A DNA stretch of 5,753 nt, taken from NCBI GenBank assembly GCA_041653315.1, contig JBAZFO010000054.1:1-5753 (forward strand), given 5' to 3'. The position numbers were made by a program, and so were the translations under genes. This stretch comes from Candidatus Micrarchaeia archaeon. Its GTDB lineage: Archaea; Micrarchaeota; Micrarchaeia; Anstonellales; JAHKLY01. Below are positions 1-5,418 of the stretch, one piece after another. The notes beneath the pieces were generated by a model that saw only the letters and a list, made by a program, of their open reading frames with translations, searched no databases and was not told the DNA's origin. How positions within the stretch are numbered: position 1 is the stretch's first letter; every line of letters starts with the position of its first letter.

Positions 1-1897
1 CTTTTAATATTTCCAACCTAGTTTTTTCTTCTGGCATAGGAATATCTAATACTCTATCAAATCTTCCAGGGCGCAATAATGCGGGGTCTAAAATATCTGG
101 TCTATTTGATGCCGCTATTATAACAATATCTTTAATCGATTGCATTCCATCTATTTCTGTTAAAAGCGTATCTACAATTCTTTCAGTTACTGCTGAATCT
201 CCATTTATACCTCCTCTTCTAGGAGCAATTGCATCTATTTCATCAATAAATATTATACATGGAGAAGCTAATTTTGCTTTTCTGAATATTTCTCTCATTA
301 TTTTTTCTGATTCTCCAACCCATTTTGATAATATTGCAGGGCCTTTAATTGAAATGAAATTTGATTCGCTTTCATGTGCCACTGCTTTAGCTAGTAAAGT
401 TTTACCTGTACCTGGCAAACCAACTAATAATATTCCTTTTATTGGTCTTATTCCCATTTTTGTAAATACTTCTGGATTTTTTAAAGGTAATTCTACCGCT
501 TCTTTTAATTCAGTTTTTTCTCTTTCTAATCCACCAACATCTTCCCATTTTATATTTGGTCTCTCAACAAAAACTTCTCTTAATGCAGAAGGAGTAATTT
601 CTTTTATTGCATCAAAAAAATCTGTTCTTCTAACTTTTAGATTTTCAATAATTTCTGGCGGAATTGTTTCACTTTCTAAATCTATTTGTGGTATAATTCT
701 TCTTAATGCTTTCATAGCGGCTTCTTTTATTAAAGAAGAGATATCTGCACCAGTATATCCATGAGTAATTTGTGCTAATTCACTTAAATCAACATCTTCT
801 TCTAATGGCATTCCTCTGGTGTGAATCATTAAAACTTCTTTTCTATCTGACATATCTGGAATACCAATTTCTAATTCTCTATCAAATCTCCCAGGTCTTC
901 TTAATGCAGGGTCAATTGAATTAATTCTATTTGTTGCTCCTATTACAATAATTTCTCCTCTTGCTTTTAATCCATCCATTAAAGCTAGTAATTGAGAAAC
1001 CATTCGTTTTTCAACTTCTCCAGTTACTTCTTCTCTTTTTGGAGCTAATGAATCTAATTCATCCATAAAAATAATTGAAGGTGCATTATCCTCTGCTTCT
1101 TTGAATACTTGTCTTAATTTTTCTTCTGATTCACCAACGAATTTACTTACTAATTCAGGTCCTGCAATAGGTATAAAATGAGCATCACTTTCATTTGCTA
1201 CTGCTTTAGCTAGCAATGTTTTACCTGTACCTGGTGCACCATGTAATAAAACTCCTTTTGGAGGGTCAATACCTAATCTTTCGAATAATTCTGGATGTCT
1301 TAATGGTAATTCAACCATTTCTCTTATTTTTTGAACTTCATCTTTTAATCCACCAATGTCTTCGTATCTAATTTGAGGGATAGCAGAAACTGAAATTGGT
1401 TCTGATTTTAAAGTTAATTCTGTATTATTGTTTATAATCACAATTCCAGTAGGCTGTGTTGTAGCAACTACTAAAGGGAATGAAGTTCCAAAAACACCAA
1501 TAAATAGAGTATCATCTTTTGTTACTGCTCTTCCAACTAATCTTTTTTTAACATATTCTTGAAATCCAGGTGAGTATTTAATAGGCTGTAAAGGAGCTAG
1601 AATAACTTTTTTTGCTTCTTTTGTCTCTGTTTTTCTTAATTTTACTTTATCTCCAATTCCTGTTCCTGTATTTTGCCTAATATATCCATCCATTCTTATT
1701 ATTCCTAATCCTTCATCTTGAGGTCTTGCTTGCCATACTACTGCTGCAGTTGATTTTTTACCTTTTATTTCTAGTATATCTCCACTTATAACTTCTAATT
1801 CTTCTCTTGCTTTTGCATCTATTCTTATAATATTTCTCCCAACGTCAGATTGTAGTGCTTCAGCAACTTTTAATTGGATATCTGTTTTTGATGCCAT
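1..1897 (-). CDS. cdc48: Cdc48/VAT-type double AAA+ ATPase, C-terminus cut by the window edge
   Basis: The 632 visible residues have the full Cdc48/p97/VAT layout. An N-terminal substrate/cofactor-binding region (about 1-170; double-psi barrel plus second subdomain, 'GIIRMDGYIRQNTG' at 65-78) is followed by two ATPase domains. D1: Walker A GAPGTGKT 220-227, pore loop KFVG 252-255, Walker B IIFMDELD 275-282, sensor-1 ATNR 321-324, arginine fingers in RRPGRFDR 333-340. A linker with 'PSALREVFVE' (436-445) precedes D2: Walker A GLPGTGKT 493-500, pore loop KWVG 525-528, Walker B IIFIDEID 548-555, sensor-1 SNRP 597-600, LLRPGRFDR 607-615. Family members are hexameric cytosolic unfoldases that thread proteins through the pore, in archaea often feeding the proteasome. 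Roughly 100-170 C-terminal residues should lie beyond the left edge. The ATG at 1897 fits the family N-terminus ('DIQLKVAEA') and follows a weak Shine-Dalgarno. Family assignment is secure; substrates cannot be inferred. Confidence 0.97.
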   Translation of the reverse strand, partial: MASKTDIQLKVAEALQSDVGRNIIRIDAKAREELEVISGDILEIKGKKSTAAVVWQARPQDEGLGIIRMDGYIRQNTGTGIGDKVKLRKTETKEAKKVILAPLQPIKYSPGFQEYVKKRLVGRAVTKDDTLFIGVFGTSFPLVVATTQPTGIVIINNNTELTLKSEPISVSAIPQIRYEDIGGLKDEVQKIREMVELPLRHPELFERLGIDPPKGVLLHGAPGTGKTLLAKAVANESDAHFIPIAGPELVSKFVGESEEKLRQVFKEAEDNAPSIIFMDELDSLAPKREEVTGEVEKRMVSQLLALMDGLKARGEIIVIGATNRINSIDPALRRPGRFDRELEIGIPDMSDRKEVLMIHTRGMPLEEDVDLSELAQITHGYTGADISSLIKEAAMKALRRIIPQIDLESETIPPEIIENLKVRRTDFFDAIKEITPSALREVFVERPNIKWEDVGGLEREKTELKEAVELPLKNPEVFTKMGIRPIKGILLVGLPGTGKTLLAKAVAHESESNFISIKGPAILSKWVGESEKIMREIFRKAKLASPCIIFIDEIDAIAPRRGGINGDSAVTERIVDTLLTEIDGMQSIKDIVIIAASNRPDILDPALLRPGRFDRVLDIPMPEEKTRLEILK

Positions 1898-1903
1898 AAA
1901 ATT

Positions 1904-1909
1904 ACCCCA
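1904..1909 (-). promoter_or_regulatory. Weak Shine-Dalgarno of cdc48
   Basis: On the minus strand TGGGGT lies 6 bases before the ATG at 1897. It partly matches the archaeal anti-Shine-Dalgarno complement (GGAGGTGA). It is worth noting because the other three complete genes in the window appear leaderless. If it is real, cdc48 is translated from a short leader instead. Confidence 0.45.
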
Positions 1910-1947
1910 TTTAAATATAATTTATTTACTTATGAATATAAATTATT

Positions 1948-1960
1948 CTTAAAAGGTTTT
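1948..1960 (-). promoter_or_regulatory. Candidate BRE/TATA promoter of cdc48
   Basis: The minus strand reads AAAAACCTTTTAAG-like here: a purine-rich BRE followed by a TATA element. It closely resembles the ACCTTTTTAAA box at 4209-4219 in front of the M20 gene. A start about 25 bases downstream would fall near 1926 and give a leader of about 30 nt, leaving room for the GGGGT ribosome site. It sits in the 73-bp gap after the cdc6 stop, so cdc48 need not depend on read-through from cdc6. No TTTAAA lies at the leaderless distance; the one at 1910-1915 is too close to the ATG. Confidence 0.5.
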
Positions 1961-1970
1961 TTAAAGTCTA

Positions 1971-3062
1971 TTATAATTTAAGTAATATTTTTCTTTTGTT
2001 ATTTTCTATTTCTATTTTAATAATACTTATTTTTTCCAATTTATCTAAAATATTTCGTATATTTCGCTTTTCATTTTCATTTAATTTTAATTTTTTGTAT
2101 AATACACTTGTTTCTATTTCCCTATTTTTTTCTAATATTTTTAAAATTTTTATCTCTTGTTTATTAAATATAGAATAATCAATTTTTTTTCCTAATTCTT
2201 TTTTTAATTCTTCTTCTGTTTTTAATGAAAGTTTTATATTTTGAATATTTTCAATTGATACTTTTTGTTGTCTATTTTTTTCTGCATCTTTTGCTGCTTT
2301 CCATAAAGCATTTATTGAAATTCTAGCATCTCCATTATGATTTAAACCAATAGCAGCACATAAAGGGATAACTTCTTCGTCTAATACATTTGGAAAAAAT
2401 GCTATTTTTGCTCTTTGTTTTAAAATATCTTTTAAAGCAATTGGATCATATGGTTTAAATTCTAAAGTTCTCGGCATTAATGAACTTTTTATTCTATTAT
2501 CTAATTTTAATAAAATTTCTTGATTATTTGAAATTGCTATTATAGAAATATTTACTCCTAAATTCTCTTTTGCTCTGCTCAAATCATATAAAACTTCATC
2601 ATCATTTGTTTTTGAGATAAATAATCTATCAATTTCATCAAGAACTATTACTATCCCTTTATAATTACTTTTTTCAAAACCTTCTTCAATTCTTTCATTT
2701 ACTTCATCAATAGATATCCCTCTCCTTGGGATCATCATTTCTAAATATTTTGCAATTATCCCTAATATCACAAATCTTGAAGAATTCTCCCAGCAATTTA
2801 TATAAATAGGTAAAATTTTTTGAGTGTGTTCTTCTAATTCATTTAAAATATATTTGCAGGAACAGGTTTTACCTGTTCCTGGGGGGCCGATTAAAAATAA
2901 ATTTTCGCCTTTTCTGCCATTAATAAGAACGTTTATTGTCATTACTATCTCATTTATTTCTTTTTCCCTATGTAAAATATCTATAGGTAAAAAATCAGGC
3001 ATAAGAGCTTCTTCTTGTTTAAATATATTTTCTTTTGAAGAGACTTTATCAAAAAGATTCAT
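1971..3062 (-). CDS. cdc6: Orc1/Cdc6-family replication initiator (AAA+ with C-terminal winged helix)
   Basis: A 363-residue protein whose family members bind origin DNA and help load the MCM helicase. Visible signatures in order: the N-terminal lead-in 'LPIDILHREKEI' (25-36) typical of archaeal Orc1/Cdc6; Walker A GPPGTGKT 59-66; Walker B IVIVLDEIDRL 137-147; sensor-1 AISNN 176-180; 'LDNRIKSSL' 187-195 with the likely arginine finger R190, followed by 'EFKPYD'; and sensor-2 GDAR 244-247 in the lid. Residues about 298-363 form a compact winged-helix DNA-binding domain ending in a Lys-rich strand. The protein is slightly shorter than the usual 380-420 residues, mainly in the wing region. The ATG at 3062 is supported by the family N-terminus and by a TTTAAA box centred about 25 bases upstream, implying a leaderless mRNA. 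It is divergent from the TPR gene and upstream of cdc48 on the same strand. Plasmids and viruses also carry Cdc6 homologues, but the neighbouring cdc48 suggests a chromosomal copy. Confidence 0.95.
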   Translation of the reverse strand: MNLFDKVSSKENIFKQEEALMPDFLPIDILHREKEINEIVMTINVLINGRKGENLFLIGPPGTGKTCSCKYILNELEEHTQKILPIYINCWENSSRFVILGIIAKYLEMMIPRRGISIDEVNERIEEGFEKSNYKGIVIVLDEIDRLFISKTNDDEVLYDLSRAKENLGVNISIIAISNNQEILLKLDNRIKSSLMPRTLEFKPYDPIALKDILKQRAKIAFFPNVLDEEVIPLCAAIGLNHNGDARISINALWKAAKDAEKNRQQKVSIENIQNIKLSLKTEEELKKELGKKIDYSIFNKQEIKILKILEKNREIETSVLYKKLKLNENEKRNIRNILDKLEKISIIKIEIENNKRKILLKL

Positions 3063-3081
3063 GCTTAAATATCTTTGACTA

Positions 3082-3096
3082 TGTTTAAATTCTTTG
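3082..3096 (-). promoter_or_regulatory. BRE/TATA promoter of cdc6 (leaderless)
   Basis: On the minus strand CAAAGAATTTAAACA contains TTTAAA (3084-3089), centred about 25 bases upstream of the cdc6 ATG at 3062, with an A-rich BRE-like stretch before it. Transcription would begin at or next to the start codon. No Shine-Dalgarno is present between the box and the ATG, which agrees with leaderless translation. Confidence 0.65.
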
Positions 3097-3115
3097 CTGT
3101 TTTTTTGAATATAGA

Positions 3116-3128
3116 AAATTATTTAAAG
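3116..3128 (+). promoter_or_regulatory. BRE/TATA promoter of the TPR gene; decides its start
   Basis: AAAATTATTTAAA with TTTAAA at 3122-3127 is centred about 25.5 bases before the ATG at 3150, the same geometry as for cdc6 and the M20 gene. It therefore favours 3150 as the true start over the in-frame upstream TTG at 3075 or ATG at 3081. The box lies 32 bp from the divergent cdc6 TATA box, so a regulator bound between them could affect both genes. Confidence 0.7.
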
Positions 3129-3149
3129 CAGTATAACACAAATAGTAAT

Positions 3150-4175
3150 ATGGAGAATAAATTTAAAACTCAAGATGAATTGTTTTTAAGTGAAACAAAA
3201 ATTAATTTATCTAATATTTATCCATCAAAATCTAAGGACATAAATTTTGAATTAGAAGGAGTTAAAAGAATTTTATTTGAAAGAGAAGGGCAGGAATTAG
3301 AAAAAACCTTATTTTATTCAAAAAAATATACAATATATATAAAATATATTACAGATATCCTAAAAAAAGAATTAGAAGGAGCAACAGGAAGAAAAAAAGA
3401 AGAGGAATTTATAACTGGGGTTTGGGGAATATTAATGTCTAATTCAAAAATAACATTTGGGAAAAGTGAAACTGGTTTTTTATATGAATGTATGGAAAAT
3501 TATATTTTTGATTGCGATACATCCTCAATTTTAATATATGATATAGCAAAAGAATTAGGAATGAATGTAAATTTAGTTTTAGCACCATCTCATGCTTTGA
3601 TAAAAACAGATAATTTTTATTTTGAAACTACAGGGGGTGCTTATTATCAATTAGATGCAATAAATAAATTATATTCTTATCACATTATATTAAATGATAA
3701 TCAAATTAATGCAATTACGTTTAATGGAATTTCAAAAAGAAAAGAGTATTTTGAAGATTATAAAGGGGCGGTGGAATTTTGTAAAAAAACAGTAGACTTA
3801 GTCCCTAATTTTTCAGATGCATATTTTAATCTTGGTTACAGCCAGTACAACTTAGAAAATTATACTGAAGCAATTGCTAATTTTGAAAAAGCAATCAAAT
3901 TAAACCCTAATGATCCTGATTTTTATAATGGATTAGCCAATACACAAATGAAAATAGGAAAGTATCATGGGGCAGTAGAAAGTTATACTAAAGCAATAGA
4001 GCTAGCTCCTAAACATCAAAATATTGCTTTTTATTATAGTAATAGAAGTGTTGCTAAAGATGCATTAGGATTGTATAAAGAAGCATTAAAAGATATAAAT
4101 ATGGCAATAAAATTGGATCCTAGCAATGAAATATTTAAACTTAATAAAAAGAATATTGAATTGGCTATTAACTAA
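3150..4175 (+). CDS. Transglutaminase-like (SirB1-like) domain protein with C-terminal TPR repeats
   Basis: The protein is 341 residues from the preferred ATG. A charged helical N-terminus (about 1-110) leads into a transglutaminase/cysteine-protease-fold core: C122 in 'DCDTSSILIYDIAKELG' (121-137), H148 in 'APSHALI' (145-151) and E159 in 'FETTGG' (158-163), the expected Cys-His-Glu order. Residues about 200-330 form TPR repeats: a first degenerate unit ending 'LVPN', then full ones starting near 'DAYFNLGYSQYNLENYTEAIANFEKAIKLNPN', 'PDFYNGLANTQMKIGKYHGAV' and 'AFYYSNRSVAKDALGLYKEAL'. This combination recalls the SirB1 family and TPR-linked transglutaminase-like proteins, whose biochemical role is poorly defined. 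The TPRs imply a protein partner. No signal peptide or membrane segment is evident from this start, so it is probably cytosolic. An in-frame extension back to 3075 would run through the cdc6 promoter and is not preferred. Fold assignment is good; activity is unknown. Confidence 0.85.
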   Translation: MENKFKTQDELFLSETKINLSNIYPSKSKDINFELEGVKRILFEREGQELEKTLFYSKKYTIYIKYITDILKKELEGATGRKKEEEFITGVWGILMSNSKITFGKSETGFLYECMENYIFDCDTSSILIYDIAKELGMNVNLVLAPSHALIKTDNFYFETTGGAYYQLDAINKLYSYHIILNDNQINAITFNGISKRKEYFEDYKGAVEFCKKTVDLVPNFSDAYFNLGYSQYNLENYTEAIANFEKAIKLNPNDPDFYNGLANTQMKIGKYHGAVESYTKAIELAPKHQNIAFYYSNRSVAKDALGLYKEALKDINMAIKLDPSNEIFKLNKKNIELAIN

Positions 4176-4193
4176 TTTTTGATTTTTTAATTT
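4176..4193 (+). terminator. T-rich terminator after the TPR gene
   Basis: Directly after the TAA stop (4173-4175) the coding strand carries T runs (TTTTT, then TTTTTT, then TTT) without a strong hairpin. This is the usual form of archaeal intrinsic termination. It precedes the separate promoter of the M20 gene and supports independent transcription units. Confidence 0.5.
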
Positions 4194-4204
4194 GCAATTT
4201 CTTA

Positions 4205-4220
4205 ACTTACCTTTTTAAAT
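4205..4220 (+). promoter_or_regulatory. BRE/TATA promoter of the M20-like gene (leaderless)
   Basis: ACTTACCTTTTTAAAT places a TATA box (4211-4220) centred about 26 bases before the ATG at 4242. No Shine-Dalgarno follows, so the transcript is probably leaderless. The box resembles the one proposed for cdc48 (CCTTTTAAG), which suggests a recurring strong promoter type in this genome. Confidence 0.7.
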
Positions 4221-4241
4221 GTTTTTTTCGTTGATATAGCT

Positions 4242-5297
4242 ATGGCAGATGAATTATTAGAACTTACAAAGAACTTAGTAGGAATGAAAACTCCTTGTGG
4301 AGACATAAGAAGATTAAATAGATGTATGGATTTTGTTATTGATTATTTTCATGATACTGTTAAAGTTAAAAGATTTCAATACAATAGATTTCCTTCAGTT
4401 ATTATATCTAATTATGTAAGACCAAATATAATATTAAATTCTAATATAGATGTTGTTGGTGCAGATGATTCAATGTTTATCCCAAAAGTCAAAAATGGGA
4501 AATTATACGGTAGAGGAGCTTATGATTCAAAAGCTCAAGTTGCTGCATTTATGAAAGTAATAAAAGATAATCCAACTGCAAGCATTGGTTTAATGATAAC
4601 CTCAGATGGAGAAACCGGTGGAAAATGGGGTTCTGGTAGATTAGTAAAGGATTATCCTTGTAAATTTGTGATTGTTGGGGAGCCAACAGACTTAGATATT
4701 GTTTATGAAACAAAAGGCGCATTATGGATTGATGTTGAATATAAAGGCAAAAGTTGTGATTCAAGTGAGCCTTGGAAAGGAGTTAATGCAATTGAAGAAG
4801 GGATTAAAAAAATTAATAAAGTGTTTAAAGCATATAATAGTAAATCTGGTTTTAATCCAACTTATAGTTTAGCTGCAATAACTACTAGAAATACATTTTA
4901 TAATAAAATTCCTGATCAAGCTGTTTTTTCATTAGATATTCGTTTTGTTGGTTCTCCAGAGCCGATTTTAAAAGCACTTAAAAAAGAGAAATTTGTTTTT
5001 GATGGTAAAAAATACCCTGTTTTAAACAAAAAAATATTTCCTGCGCTTAAAACAAAACAAGATGATAAATATCTTCAATTATTTAAAAAAGCAGCAGAAA
5101 AAGCAATTAATAAAAATATAAAATTGAGAAAAGATTCTGGTTTTACAGATGCAAGATATTTCAAAAATGCAATAGAATTTGGTGCGCAAGGTGAAAATGC
5201 ACATTCAGATGGAGAATATGTGGATATAAAAAGTATTCATAAGGTTTATGATGCAGTTTCTGCTTTTGTAAAAGCGCAAGAAGAAAAAAATAAATAA
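4242..5297 (+). CDS. M20-family metallohydrolase-like protein with altered active-site residues
   Basis: A 351-residue protein of the ArgE/DapE/ACY1/CPG2 (M20) family, slightly shorter than the common 360-400. Recognisable landmarks: 'ILNSNIDVVGAD' 64-75 (family L-x-G-H-x-D-V-V), 'YGRGAYDSKAQVAA' 89-102, 'TSDGETGG' 120-127 (family D-E-E-x-G), 'VGEPTDLDIVYETKGALWIDVEYKGK' 145-170, dimerisation-domain 'GVNAIEEG', 'NKIPDQAVFSLDIR' 221-234, 'SGFTDARYF' 299-307 and 'AHSDGEYVDI' 320-329. Retained metal-ligand positions are D95, E124, E147 and H321. Changed positions are N68 in place of the first metal His, G123 in place of the general-base Glu, and D173 in place of the dimer-domain His ('KGKSCDSS'). 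Active relatives remove acyl or amino-acid groups using two zinc ions; this copy may be inactive, work with one metal, or use another chemistry. No signal peptide. The start is fixed by the TATA box 26 bases upstream. Substrate unknown. Confidence 0.9.
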   Translation: MADELLELTKNLVGMKTPCGDIRRLNRCMDFVIDYFHDTVKVKRFQYNRFPSVIISNYVRPNIILNSNIDVVGADDSMFIPKVKNGKLYGRGAYDSKAQVAAFMKVIKDNPTASIGLMITSDGETGGKWGSGRLVKDYPCKFVIVGEPTDLDIVYETKGALWIDVEYKGKSCDSSEPWKGVNAIEEGIKKINKVFKAYNSKSGFNPTYSLAAITTRNTFYNKIPDQAVFSLDIRFVGSPEPILKALKKEKFVFDGKKYPVLNKKIFPALKTKQDDKYLQLFKKAAEKAINKNIKLRKDSGFTDARYFKNAIEFGAQGENAHSDGEYVDIKSIHKVYDAVSAFVKAQEEKNK

Positions 5298-5418
5298 GTT
5301 ATTCAATTTCAAAACGATTTAAATTTTTAATTTAAATATTTTGAAATAAGTCATTTTATTTCAAAACGATTTAAATTTTTAATTTAAATATTTTGAAATA
5401 ATTCATTTTATTTCAAAA
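5298..5418. repeat. Tandem 52-bp palindromic repeat, two full copies plus a partial third
   Basis: Copy 1 occupies 5298-5349 and copy 2 5350-5401. They match at 49 of 52 positions, differing only within the first eight bases. A partial third copy (5402-5418) shares the 'CATTTTATTTCAAAA' segment and overlaps the end of the right-hand gene. Each copy is itself an inverted repeat. The copies abut with no unique spacer, so this is not a CRISPR array. It fills the whole gap between two convergent genes. Confidence 0.95.
5306..5399. terminator. Probable bidirectional terminator: two stem-loops between convergent genes
   Basis: Hairpin 1 (5306-5347) and hairpin 2 (5358-5399) each pair ATTTCAAAA with TTTTGAAAT and ATTTAAAT with ATTTAAAT around a TTTTA loop, with a small bulge at the CG. 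Alternative perfect 11-bp stems, TTTTGAAATAA with TTATTTCAAAA across six-base loops, form at 5339-5366 and 5391-5418. Symmetric AT-rich stem-loops between convergent stop codons suit termination or 3'-end protection in both directions. The T runs are short, so the function is inferred from position and symmetry. Confidence 0.55.

Noticed and set aside
354..764. Plus-strand open frame of 136 codons
   Set aside because: It is antisense to the conserved Cdc48 D2 domain and D1-D2 linker and has no family resemblance.
1996..2178. Plus-strand open frame rich in Phe, Ile, Leu and Ser
   Set aside because: It is the complement of the Lys/Glu-rich Cdc6 winged-helix codons, and the hydrophobicity is an artefact.
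2824..3078. Plus-strand open frame of 84 codons
   Set aside because: It is antisense to the Cdc6 Walker A region, with no promoter or homology.
3075..3149. N-terminal extension of the TPR protein from TTG at 3075 or ATG at 3081
   Set aside because: It would overlap both divergent promoters, and the TATA box at 3122-3127 fits a leaderless start at 3150.
4549..4764. Minus-strand open frame inside the M20-like gene
   Set aside because: It is a shadow of a well-supported coding region.
5298..5401. CRISPR array
   Set aside because: The two repeats abut without unique spacers and are themselves palindromes.
5298..5401. Replication origin or DNA unwinding element
   Set aside because: It is AT-rich and palindromic, but it sits between convergent stop codons away from cdc6 and lacks recognisable origin boxes; termination explains it better.
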